The notes under the pieces: generated by a model
What the model saw: the letters and a program-made list of their open reading frames with translations, nothing else
What the model was told of the DNA's origin: nothing
Databases searched by the model: none
Shown: positions 1 through 6,170 of the stretch, one piece after another
Position numbering within the stretch: the stretch's first letter is position 1
Layout of the letters: each line of letters starts with the position of its first letter
Assembly: GCA_001780825.1 (NCBI GenBank)
Contig: MFIX01000025.1
Span: 24,101 to 31,336, forward strand
Direction: 5' to 3'
Length of the DNA: 7,236 nt
DNA from: Candidatus Glassbacteria bacterium RIFCSPLOWO2_12_FULL_58_11
GTDB lineage: Bacteria > Gemmatimonadota > Glassbacteria > GWA2-58-10
Program-made: the position numbers and the translations under genes

Positions 1-79
1 TGTGCGGTCAGCACAGGCGCCGCCCCCAAGCCCGGGACACGGTACCCCCTTCCTCTGACAGAAGCATCTCCTTCTTTAT

Positions 80-85
80 GGAGGT
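80..85 (+). promoter_or_regulatory. Shine-Dalgarno site of the fucosidase gene
   Basis: GGAGGT lies 5 nt before the ATG at 91. It matters because the same reading frame is open back to the left edge of the window, so the start could otherwise be ambiguous. The strong SD together with the signal peptide that begins at this ATG fixes the start. The first 90 bases hold no other gene that I can support. Confidence 0.75.
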
Positions 86-90
86 CCGCA

Positions 91-1401
91 ATGCCGCACC
101 GCCGCATCTTAACTTACTCGATGTTTCTTTTATGTTCAGTATTAAATCTTTTATATGCAGAGGAACAACAGGGTGACATCGGTTATAAACCTACCCCTGA
201 AAACCTTGAGACGCGCGCCTGGTTCCAGGATGCCAGGTTCGGGATGTTCATCCATTGGGGCGTCTACAGCCTGCTGGGCCGTGGCGAGTGGGTGATGCAC
301 ATGGAAAACATCCCGACCGCCGAATATGAAAAATTGCCGCAGAAATTCAATCCGCAGAAATTCGACCCGGACCGCTGGTGTGAGATCGCCGCCGGCGCGG
401 GCATGCGCTATATCACCATTACGAGCAAGCACCATGATGGATTCGCGATGTTCCACAGTAAGGTCAGCGACTATGATATCGTGGAGCGCACGCCCTATGG
501 GAGAGATGTCCTGAAAATGCTGGCGGAGGCTTGCACTCGTCACGGCCTGAAGCTCTTTTTCTACCACTCGCAGCTCGACTGGCACCATCCGGACTACTTC
601 CCGCGGGGAACCAGCTTTGCCCATGGAAGGCCGGAGAGCGGAGACTGGAACAAATACCTGGATTACATGGATGCGCAGTTGGCCGAGCTGTGCAGCAATT
701 ACGGGAAAATCGGCGGGATCTGGTTCGATGGGATGTGGGAAAAGCCCGAGGCGGACTGGCGCCTTGGGAAGACGTATCGATTAATTCACTCTCTTCAGCC
801 TTGGGCGATGGTCGGAAGCAATCATCACGTGAAGCCTTTTCCGGGCGAGGACTTCCAGATGTTCGAAAAAGGCCTGCCCGGCCAGGATCCTTTCAACAAA
901 GGCTCCGGCATTTCCGAGCTGCCGCTGGAAACCTGCGAGACGATCAACAATTCCTGGGGCTACAGCGAGCATGACCATGGGTTCAAATCGGCCAAAGACT
1001 TGATACGCCTCCTTGTCCGGGCCGCGGGGAATAACTCGAACCTGCTGCTTAATGTGGGTCCCCTGCCGGACGGCACGATCCAGAAAGCGCAGCAGGAGCG
1101 TCTGGCCGCTATCGGAGCCTGGCTGCGCGAGCATGGCGAGACTATTTACGGAACGCGGGGCGGCCCATTTCCGCCGCAGAGCTGGGGTGTTTCTACCCGC
1201 AAAGGCGACAGGATTTTCCTGCATGTCCTGGAGCCGGACGGGTTGATCTGCCTGACCGATATAGGCCGCAAGGTCAGCCGGGCCCGCTTTCAGGATGGCG
1301 CGCCGGTCGAGTTTCTAGCCACCGCTTTCGGCACTCTGCTCAAGCTCCTGCCTCAGGCCGGGGACACGGTCGACAGGATTATCGAAATCGGCCTGGAATA
1401 A
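91..1401 (+). CDS. Secreted alpha-L-fucosidase, glycoside hydrolase family 29
   Basis: Predicted exported retaining exo-fucosidase that removes terminal alpha-L-fucose from glycans; 436 aa, at the short end for GH29. Residues 1-23 form a Sec signal peptide (two Arg, hydrophobic core, LYA before EEQ). The GH29 TIM barrel follows: FIHWG (His55-Trp56-Gly57), the SKHHDGF block (His114, His115, Asp116), YHSQLDWHHPDY (158-169), and WFDG with Asp213 as the expected catalytic nucleophile. Glu280 and Glu283 lie in the ETCETINNSWGY block, and the family block NLLLNVGPLPDGT is at 317-329. The last 80 or so residues are a short beta-rich tail. The acid/base residue varies within GH29 and I cannot assign it. 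There is no lipobox, so it is periplasmic or extracellular rather than a lipoprotein. It is monocistronic-looking, with 142 nt to the next gene. Family assignment is firm; linkage specificity is unknown. Confidence 0.95.
   Translation: MPHRRILTYSMFLLCSVLNLLYAEEQQGDIGYKPTPENLETRAWFQDARFGMFIHWGVYSLLGRGEWVMHMENIPTAEYEKLPQKFNPQKFDPDRWCEIAAGAGMRYITITSKHHDGFAMFHSKVSDYDIVERTPYGRDVLKMLAEACTRHGLKLFFYHSQLDWHHPDYFPRGTSFAHGRPESGDWNKYLDYMDAQLAELCSNYGKIGGIWFDGMWEKPEADWRLGKTYRLIHSLQPWAMVGSNHHVKPFPGEDFQMFEKGLPGQDPFNKGSGISELPLETCETINNSWGYSEHDHGFKSAKDLIRLLVRAAGNNSNLLLNVGPLPDGTIQKAQQERLAAIGAWLREHGETIYGTRGGPFPPQSWGVSTRKGDRIFLHVLEPDGLICLTDIGRKVSRARFQDGAPVEFLATAFGTLLKLLPQAGDTVDRIIEIGLE
139..157. repeat. AT-rich near-palindrome, copy of the site at 5007-5025
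   Basis: GTATTAAATCTTTTATATG matches the 19-mer at 5007-5025 at 18 of 19 positions. Its arms TATTAAA and TTTTATA (140-155) pair at 6 of 7 positions around a TC spacer. It lies inside the signal-peptide codons of the fucosidase gene (S-V-L-N-L-L-Y). It could be a regulator-binding site, or chance similarity between AT-rich stretches. Confidence 0.35.
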
Positions 1402-1543
1402 TAGTGGCGGGACATCCAGATTTTCAGGAAGCCGGGGTTTAAGGCAGCGAATCTTGCAACTACCCTGACCGGGCGAAAGTTTTGCTATACGATAAGCCAC
1501 AGTCCTTTTTAGTGATATTACCACACAGCCGAAGCGCGTAAAA

Positions 1544-2524
1544 ATGGACCGGTCTGCAAAGCTATGCAAGTCGGTTAACGAGGCGATAGGCGGGACTCCG
1601 CTGGTCGAGCTGTCCCGTCTGACCCGGGGCCTCGAGGGCCGGGTCCTGGCCAAACTGGAGTATCTCAATCCCGGCTTCTCCAAAAAGGACCGTATCGCCC
1701 TGCAGATGATTGAGGAGGCCGAGCGCTCTGGAGAGCTGCGGCCCGGCATGACGGTCGTTGAGCTGACCAGCGGCAACACCGGCACCGGGCTGGCGATTGT
1801 CTGCGCGGTGAAAGGCTATCCTTTCGTGGCGGTGATGAGCCGGGGCAACTCGATCGAGCGGGCGCGCATGATGGCCGCTCTGGGGGCCGAAGTGGTGCTG
1901 GTGGACCAGGCGCCGGGCGCTGTGCCGGGACAGGTCTCGGGGGAATCGCTGGCCCTGGTGGAGGAGGCCGCCCGGCGGATCGTGGCCGAGCGCAAGGCGT
2001 TCCGCGCCGACCAGTTCAGCCTGGAGGGCAATTACCGGGCGCATTACCTTCACACCGGCCCGGAAATTATCGCCCAGAGCGGGGGAAGCGTGGAGGCATT
2101 CTGCGATTTTGTCGGCACGGGAGGGAGTTTCGCCGGAGTCACCCGGGCGCTGCAGGAGCATGCTCCGCGCTCGCTCTGCTATGTGGTCTAACCGGCCGGG
2201 GCGGCGGTTCTGGCGGGTTGCGCGATAAAGACTCTGGAGCATAAAATCCAGGGCGGCGGATATTCGATCAGGGAGCTGAAATTCCTGGAGGGTTTGCGGA
2301 TTGACGGGTATGTGCAGGTAACCGATGAGGAAGCGATAACAACCGCACGCAGGCTTGCCGCGGAGGAAGGGCTTTTCGCCGGGTTCTCCTCGGGCGCGAA
2401 TACCGCCGCGGCGCTTAAGCTGCTCGAGGGTCCCTGCCGGGGCAAAACAATTGCCATCCTGCTCTGCGACTCGGGGCTTAAATACCTGAGCACCGATCTC
2501 TGGCCGCCCCTCGAATCCGAATGA
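1544..2524 (+). pseudogene. Cysteine synthase family PLP enzyme, interrupted by one in-frame TAA
   Basis: Fold-type II PLP enzyme of the O-acetylserine sulfhydrylase/cystathionine beta-synthase group, which makes cysteine from an activated serine and sulfide in the cytoplasm. Seen: NPGFSKKDR with Lys48 as the PLP-binding lysine, the TSGNTG substrate loop (75-80), the QFSLEGN block (157-163) and the GTGGSFAG phosphate-binding loop (191-198). A TAA at 2189-2191 then ends the protein after 215 residues. The same frame continues without a shift to the TGA at 2522: after the stop come PAGAAVLAG, HKIQGGGYS, GFSSGAN and CDSGLKYLST, all expected C-terminal blocks. Full length would be about 326 codons, normal for the family. 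Relatives have VEPA here, so a single G-to-T change (GAA to TAA) explains the stop. The truncated product lacks the part of the active site around SSGAN and DSG. There is no clear SD before the ATG. It may be a recent nonsense mutation or a sequence error. Confidence 0.88.
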
Positions 2525-2631
2525 ACCCGGCGGAAAGTAAAAGTTGCTTAGGCAGACTTTTATATTAGTTTTTATGCTTAATTGCATTGAGTAAGGCAAC
2601 CGGCTTTATCTTCTAGGGAGAGAACGTAGAG

Positions 2632-3270
2632 ATGAAACTGCTCGCGGTGTGTGTCGGCCAGCCGAAAGAAGTCACCTACCGGGACAAGACAGTCATGACC
2701 GGGATATTCAAGGAGCCGGTGGAAGGCCGGGTGATGCTGCGACAGACCAACCTTGACGGGGACCGTCAGGCCGATCTGCGCTACCATGGCGGCGGCGACA
2801 AAGCGGTCTATGCCTATCCATTCGAGCATTACGCCTACTGGCAGGAAAAGCTGGGCCGCAGCGACTTCAAATACGGGCAGTTCGGCGAGAACCTGACTAC
2901 CGAGGGCCTGCTGGAGGAGGAGGTCCGTATCGGCGAGGTGCTGGGGATCGGAGGGGCGCTCCTGCAGGTGACCCAGCCGCGCACTCCTTGTTTCAAGCTG
3001 GGCTTGAAAATGGGGCAGGACACCTTTCCGCCATTGTTCCTCGAAAGCGGCCGCAGCGGTTTCTACCTGCGGGTCCTGCGCGAGGGCGAGATCGGCGCGG
3101 GCGACCCGATTGAGATTGTCGAGCGGCCGACAGACTGCCTGACCGTGCGCGAGCTCTGGCACCTGATGCACTATGAGACGGAAAACCGGGAGGGCGCGAA
3201 AATAGCGCTGGCTATGCCCGCTCTCTCCCAGGCCTGGCGCGAAACACTTGAGGAAAGAGTACGCAAATAG
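2632..3270 (+). CDS. yiiM: MOSC domain protein, YiiM type
   Basis: Cytoplasmic MOSC-domain protein, 212 aa, the usual length for YiiM-like proteins. Family members in E. coli take part in molybdenum-cofactor-dependent reduction of N-hydroxylated compounds such as 6-hydroxylaminopurine; that role is inferred here from family resemblance. Seen: DLRYHGGGDKAVYAYPFEHY (48-67) with the YHGG block, FGENLTTEGL (84-93), a VRIGEVLGIGGALLQVTQPR stretch leading to PRTPCFKL with the conserved MOSC cysteine at Cys120, and a C-terminal helical segment from about residue 160 matching the 3-alpha domain that follows MOSC in YiiM. AGGGAG at 2615-2620 is an SD, 11 nt before the ATG. It lies 107 nt downstream of the cysteine-synthase gene on the same strand; an AT-rich stretch (2556-2585) between them may carry its own promoter. 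The last codons form part of the hairpin at 3261-3305. Confidence 0.92.
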   Translation: MKLLAVCVGQPKEVTYRDKTVMTGIFKEPVEGRVMLRQTNLDGDRQADLRYHGGGDKAVYAYPFEHYAYWQEKLGRSDFKYGQFGENLTTEGLLEEEVRIGEVLGIGGALLQVTQPRTPCFKLGLKMGQDTFPPLFLESGRSGFYLRVLREGEIGAGDPIEIVERPTDCLTVRELWHLMHYETENREGAKIALAMPALSQAWRETLEERVRK

Positions 3271-3305
3271 CCGGGGCGGCATTGAAACACCCCGGCTGTT
3301 TGCGT
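3261..3305. terminator. Long hairpin between convergent genes, probable bidirectional terminator
   Basis: 3261-3276 pairs with 3290-3305 over 16 bp, with a single U-G wobble (3268/3298) on the plus-strand RNA and a 13-nt loop. The inner 8 bp, AGCCGGGG with CCCCGGCT, are perfect; the outer part pairs ACGCAAA with TTTGCGT. It begins within the last three codons of the MOSC gene and lies 35 nt past the stop of the minus-strand xylanase gene. If only the inner stem forms, GTTTGCG follows it on the plus strand as a poor U-tract, so intrinsic termination is plausible but not certain. Confidence 0.6.
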
Positions 3306-3339
3306 GAAGCTGGCGCTTGCTATATTACGTCTTATACCA

Positions 3340-4707
3340 TTATTTCGCGTATGGGTATTTCACTGCCGTAAAGACCGTGCGGACCTCCCCGCCTTTCTGG
3401 AGATTAAGCTCGAACTGCCTCTCGCGGCCATCCGCTGTTCTCAACGTAACCTTATAGCTGCCGTAAAAGCCGCGGAATTTGACCATGCCGGCGGCATCGC
3501 TTTTCGCGCTCAGGCTGGTATGCCATTCCTCGCGGATCAGCTTTTTGAGCCGGTCGTAAATCGGTTTGGGCCTGTACTCCTCATCGATCAGTCCGCCCTT
3601 CGGCAACCAGGAATTCCGGTCGGAGAGGCCCCAGATATTGAATGAGACCACGGCCGGGTGCCCAAACGCCAGACGGTACATCTGCTCGGCGAAATCCGCC
3701 TGGGCCTGTTCGGTCCAGGTGCCGCTGCGCCAGCCGCCGGTAATCTCCTTGTTGCCGGATTGCGGATGAAACTCGGTGATATGCAGCGGCAGCCCCAGCT
3801 CGGCCAGCTTGTCGAAAGTCTCCCAGACCCGTTTAGGCGGGTACCATTCCTCGCGCGGCTCGTGGGCCTGGATCCCCAGGCCGGAGAGCGGAGCGCCCCT
3901 TCGCTGAAGCTCTTTGACCAGGTCGTAGAAGCTCTGACGGGTCTCCGGTATGGCGATCTGGTAGAATTCGTTGAGGATCAGGGTCGCCCGGGGGTTGGCG
4001 CTGTGGGCCCAGCGGAAAGCTTTTTCCACCAGGTCGAGGTTCGTATCCCAGGGCTGACGGCCCCAGGAGCCGGCATTCGGGGCATCCCAGGCGGTGATAT
4101 TCACCGGCTCGTTGAATACATCCCAGATGTCGATATCTCCCTTGAACCCGCCGACCACATTCTTGACCCGGTACTGAAGGTAGTTGAAAGTCTCCTCCAT
4201 CGGGTAATCCGCCAGCCAGCGCGGCTTGCCCGAGGAAGCAGGCCAGACCAGCGGATGCCCCTTGGTAACGATCCCGTTAGCTTTGCACCACTCGATTACC
4301 GGCAGCATGCTCTCCCATTCCGGCATACCCTGGCGGGGTTCATAGCCCGCCCAGTAAAACGGGAAGACCGCGAAATTGAACAGATCCTTGAACATGCGCT
4401 TGAACTGCTCCGGCCGGTAGCCGCCATCCTCCTCAACCAGATCGAAAATGATACAGCCGAACAGGAACTGCGAGCTGATCTGCTCGACCTCTACCGCGGC
4501 ATTGGCAATCGGCTTGCCGGACTCCTCGCGGAAAGTGATCTCGGCATCGCCTTTGCGGTGCTGTTCGATATTCTCGGCGACTTTTTTCATTAGCGCGGCT
4601 TCCACCGCGGCGACATCGCCGGCCTGGGCTTTCAATTGACCGAGACATACAAACAGGAAAGCGGCCAGGAGCGCGCCTGCTAGACCGGGAGAGGAAATTT
4701 TCATCAT
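3340..4707 (-). CDS. Secreted endo-1,4-beta-xylanase-like protein, glycoside hydrolase family 10
   Basis: Predicted exported retaining endo-xylanase cleaving internal beta-1,4 links in xylan; 455 aa. An N-terminal signal peptide (about 1-29, ending AQAG) is followed by a small beta-rich module with GDAEITFREESGKPIANAAV (53-72), common ahead of GH10 barrels. The TIM barrel then runs from about 85 to 395. Catalytic acid/base is Glu200 in IWDVFNEP; nucleophile is Glu312 in LHITEFHPQ. Also seen: KGHPLVWP (149-156), LILNEFY (243-249), and FNIWGLSDRNSWLPKGGLID (356-375) near the barrel end. A tail of about 60 residues (SAKSDAAGMVKFRGFYGSYKVTL) looks like a beta domain. Motifs differ slightly from classical xylanases (HTLVWH, DVVNE, ITELD), so specificity may differ. 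Two adjacent ATGs exist: GGAGG ends 2 nt before the first and 5 nt before the second (4704), so translation may start at the second. The gene faces the MOSC gene convergently and the next gene divergently. Confidence 0.93.
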   Translation of the reverse strand: MMKISSPGLAGALLAAFLFVCLGQLKAQAGDVAAVEAALMKKVAENIEQHRKGDAEITFREESGKPIANAAVEVEQISSQFLFGCIIFDLVEEDGGYRPEQFKRMFKDLFNFAVFPFYWAGYEPRQGMPEWESMLPVIEWCKANGIVTKGHPLVWPASSGKPRWLADYPMEETFNYLQYRVKNVVGGFKGDIDIWDVFNEPVNITAWDAPNAGSWGRQPWDTNLDLVEKAFRWAHSANPRATLILNEFYQIAIPETRQSFYDLVKELQRRGAPLSGLGIQAHEPREEWYPPKRVWETFDKLAELGLPLHITEFHPQSGNKEITGGWRSGTWTEQAQADFAEQMYRLAFGHPAVVSFNIWGLSDRNSWLPKGGLIDEEYRPKPIYDRLKKLIREEWHTSLSAKSDAAGMVKFRGFYGSYKVTLRTADGRERQFELNLQKGGEVRTVFTAVKYPYAK

Positions 4708-4709
4708 CG

Positions 4710-4714
4710 CCTCC
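4710..4714 (-). promoter_or_regulatory. Shine-Dalgarno site of the GH10 gene
   Basis: GGAGG on the minus strand (CCTCC on plus). The spacing is 2 nt to the ATG at 4707 and 5 nt to the ATG at 4704. The second spacing is closer to normal, so the protein may begin one residue later than the longest frame. Confidence 0.6.
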
Positions 4715-4810
4715 GGGAACGGGTGATTGATTACGGATTTTCGCTTGGAAAAATCTGTCTCTCAGGGACTCTGAACTCTCCATGTTTCGCTAGTTAAGCG
4801 GGTATTTTTC

Positions 4811-4838
4811 TTGACATCCTTCGGCCGGCGGCGATATT
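4811..4838 (+). promoter_or_regulatory. Sigma70-like promoter in the divergent intergenic region
   Basis: A perfect TTGACA (4811-4816) is followed after 16 nt by GATATT (4833-4838), 4 of 6 matches to TATAAT; an ATATTT reading gives 17 nt spacing. The expected transcript would start near 4845, two bases before the left arm of the 9-bp inverted repeat at 4847. It would drive either a small structured RNA or a leader of about 190 nt for the gene at 5035. The spacer is GC-rich, which is unusual for a strong promoter. Confidence 0.45.
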
Positions 4839-4844
4839 TCATTC

Positions 4845-4978
4845 AAGGCCAGCGGTAAAAGCCCTTCCGAGGGGACAGAGTGCGGCCCTGCTGCAGCCAT
4901 GCCTAAGTATATCGGCACCAGCAGGCAAGCGCAAGATTTCCCGGCGCCCCTTGCGCCGTCGGGCCGCTGGCCGGCGGC
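4845..4978 (+). ncRNA. Candidate structured RNA or leader (unassigned class)
   Basis: This fills most of the 4708-5034 gap, which has no gene. P1: GGCCAGCGG (4847-4855) pairs with CCGCTGGCC (4964-4972), 9 perfect bp plus a U-G. Within it, P2 is CCCT (4862-4865) with AGGG (4870-4873), closing a UCCG loop of the UNCG type. P3 is CCTGCTG (4887-4893) with CAGCAGG (4919-4925), continued by GCC (4896-4898) with GGC (4914-4916). P4 is CGGCGC (4942-4947) with GCGCCG (4953-4958). An alternative P4', GCGCAAG (4929-4935) with CTTGCGC (4950-4956), excludes P4. GCCGC (4963-4967) with GCGGC (4974-4978) would open P1. No T-tract follows. I do not recognise a known riboswitch or sRNA class. The inverted repeats fit the minus strand equally, as a leader of the GH10 gene. 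GC-rich DNA produces such pairings by chance, so confidence is limited. Confidence 0.33.
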
Positions 4979-5007
4979 ATTAATTATCGCTCTGCATTGA
5001 CTGAGTG

Positions 5008-5023
5008 TATTAAATCTTTAATA
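5008..5023. promoter_or_regulatory. Perfect AT-rich palindrome before the glycosidase-like gene
   Basis: TATTAAA-TC-TTTAATA, 7-bp arms with a 2-bp spacer, ending 11 nt before the ATG at 5035. A TTGACT at 4997-5002 sits 16 nt upstream of TAATAT (5019-5024), so the palindrome overlaps a possible weak promoter. This is where a repressor operator would sit, but a start point so near the ATG would leave almost no leader. The 19-mer 5007-5025 recurs at 139-157 with one mismatch. Confidence 0.4.
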
Positions 5024-5034
5024 TGGGAAGCCAA

Positions 5035-6117
5035 ATGAATTCGAGCAGATTAATCATTGCCCTGGTACTGCTCTATCTTCCAATGGCCGCGCAGGTCCCG
5101 GCCGCGGAGATCGAGGTTCGCGGGGCCTATGGCGGGGTGCAGTCCTTCTGGGACAGCGGAGCGCGCCTGGATGATTACGGAATAAACGCGATATTCACCG
5201 GCGGCCACTGGCTCCAGCCGGCCCAGGTGGCCCGGGCCAGGGCCGAGGGCGCCCGCGTCTTCGCCGAGTTCGCCACGCTCAACGGCGGGGAATATGTCGA
5301 AAAGCACCCGGAAGCCTGGCCTGTGGATGAAAAAGGCGAAAGATCCCCCAAAGCCGACTGGTTCATGGGAGTCTGCCCCACCGATCCGGGGTTCCGCGCC
5401 TGGCGAATGAATGAGCTCCGGGAAATTTTGCGCAGGCTAGAGCTCGACGGAGTTTGGATGGACTATGTCCACTGGCACGCCCAGTTCGAAGATCCCAATC
5501 CAATCCTTCCCGAGACCTGTTTCTGTCCGGGCTGCCTGAGCGCATTCCAGGCCGCCACCGGGGCCAGGCTGCCCGAGGGCGGCACAGCGGAGAAAGCCCG
5601 CTGGATCCTCGAGCATCAGGAAAATATCTGGCGGGACTGGCGCTGCTCGGTGGTTACCGGCTGGGCCAGGGATATCAAGGAGATCATCCGGCAAGAGCGG
5701 CCCGGCGCTCTGCTGGGGCTCTTCCATGCGCCCTGGACCGACCAGGATTTCGGCGGGGCGCGCCGGAAGATACTGGGGCTGGATTTCGGTCAGCTTGCCG
5801 GCGTGGTCGATGTCTTTTCGCCGATGGTCTATCACGGCAGGATGGGCCGCGACCCGCGCTGGGTAGGCGAATACGTGGCCTGGCTCAGCGAAAGCCTGAG
5901 GATCAAGGCCGGGAAATTCCCGAAAATCTGGCCGATAGTCCAGGCCACGGATGAGCCGGCCGCAGTCTCTCCCCAGGAGTTCGAGGAGGTCCTGCGCCGG
6001 GGAGCTTCCGGCGCGGCCTCGGGCGTGATGATGTTCACTGCCAGCGCCGTGGCCCATGACCCGGCCAAGCTGGAAACGTTGAAAAAAGTGTATCTTGAAT
6101 GGGCTGGTAAGAAGTAA
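5035..6117 (+). CDS. Secreted TIM-barrel glycosidase-like protein of unrecognised family
   Basis: I do not recognise a named family. The start chosen is the ATG at 5035 (360 aa): GGGAAG at 5025-5030 is a fair SD for it, while the earlier in-frame ATG at 5023 has none and lies in an AT-rich palindrome. Residues 1-24 are a signal peptide (hydrophobic core, PAA before EIEV). The rest reads as a beta/alpha barrel: YGINAIFTGGHW early, then ARVFAEFATLNGG, WFMGVCPTDPGFR (109-121), LDGVWMDYVHWHAQFED with Asp143 at a strand end where barrel glycosidases carry a catalytic acid, a cysteine cluster CFCPGC (Cys162, Cys164, Cys167) followed by AF, LLGLFHAPW, VVDVFSPMVYHGR (Asp259) and KIWPIVQATDEP. The pattern CxC-x2-C-x2-AF after the barrel Asp resembles a segment in GH42-type and other hypothetical glycosidases, where it can bind zinc. 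Neighbours (xylanase, oxidoreductase) support a carbohydrate role. Substrate and mechanism are unknown. Confidence 0.85.
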   Translation: MNSSRLIIALVLLYLPMAAQVPAAEIEVRGAYGGVQSFWDSGARLDDYGINAIFTGGHWLQPAQVARARAEGARVFAEFATLNGGEYVEKHPEAWPVDEKGERSPKADWFMGVCPTDPGFRAWRMNELREILRRLELDGVWMDYVHWHAQFEDPNPILPETCFCPGCLSAFQAATGARLPEGGTAEKARWILEHQENIWRDWRCSVVTGWARDIKEIIRQERPGALLGLFHAPWTDQDFGGARRKILGLDFGQLAGVVDVFSPMVYHGRMGRDPRWVGEYVAWLSESLRIKAGKFPKIWPIVQATDEPAAVSPQEFEEVLRRGASGAASGVMMFTASAVAHDPAKLETLKKVYLEWAGKK

Positions 6118-6170
6118 CGGCCGCCCGTAGGGTAATCCCCGGCTGCGCAAAGAAACCATCAGGCAAAATA

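Noticed and set aside
1..15. TGTGC-N5-GCACA inverted repeat at the left edge
   Set aside because: The arms are only 5 bp, at the window boundary, with no second copy; expected by chance.
124..138. Lipoprotein signal (cysteine in the fucosidase signal peptide)
   Set aside because: The Cys is preceded by FLL, not a lipobox pattern with a small residue before Cys, and a normal Sec cleavage site LYA follows.
1393..1426. Intrinsic terminator after the fucosidase gene
   Set aside because: CTGGA (1393-1397) and TCCAG (1415-1419) give only 5 bp with a 17-nt loop and a short ATTTTC tail; too weak to call.
2294..2524. Separate small gene starting at TTG 2294 after the nonsense codon
   Set aside because: It is simply the C-terminal part of the interrupted cysteine synthase in the same frame; GGAGGG ends only 1 nt before the TTG, too close to work, and the preceding conserved residues would be lost.
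1562..2599. Long minus-strand open frame of 345 codons opposite the cysteine synthase gene
   Set aside because: It has no recognisable domains, is rich in Arg/His/Gln/Pro as expected for antisense of GC-rich coding DNA, and lies over a frame with clear family motifs.
3658..4593. Plus-strand open frame of 311 codons opposite the GH10 gene
   Set aside because: The antisense strand carries both GH10 catalytic motifs; this frame has no SD or recognisable domain.
4845..4978. Assignment to a known riboswitch class (cobalamin, TPP, FMN, SAM, glycine, c-di-GMP, Moco) or SRP RNA
   Set aside because: I looked for the signature core sequences of these classes from memory and found none, so the region is left unassigned.
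4997..5024. TTGACT-16-TAATAT promoter before the glycosidase-like gene
   Set aside because: Not listed as a separate feature: the -10 would end 11 nt before the chosen ATG, leaving practically no leader for the SD. It is mentioned with the palindrome only.
5437..6159. Minus-strand open frame of 240 codons opposite the glycosidase-like gene
   Set aside because: It is a shadow frame with low-complexity Gly/Pro/Arg content, while the plus strand has a signal peptide and coherent barrel pattern.
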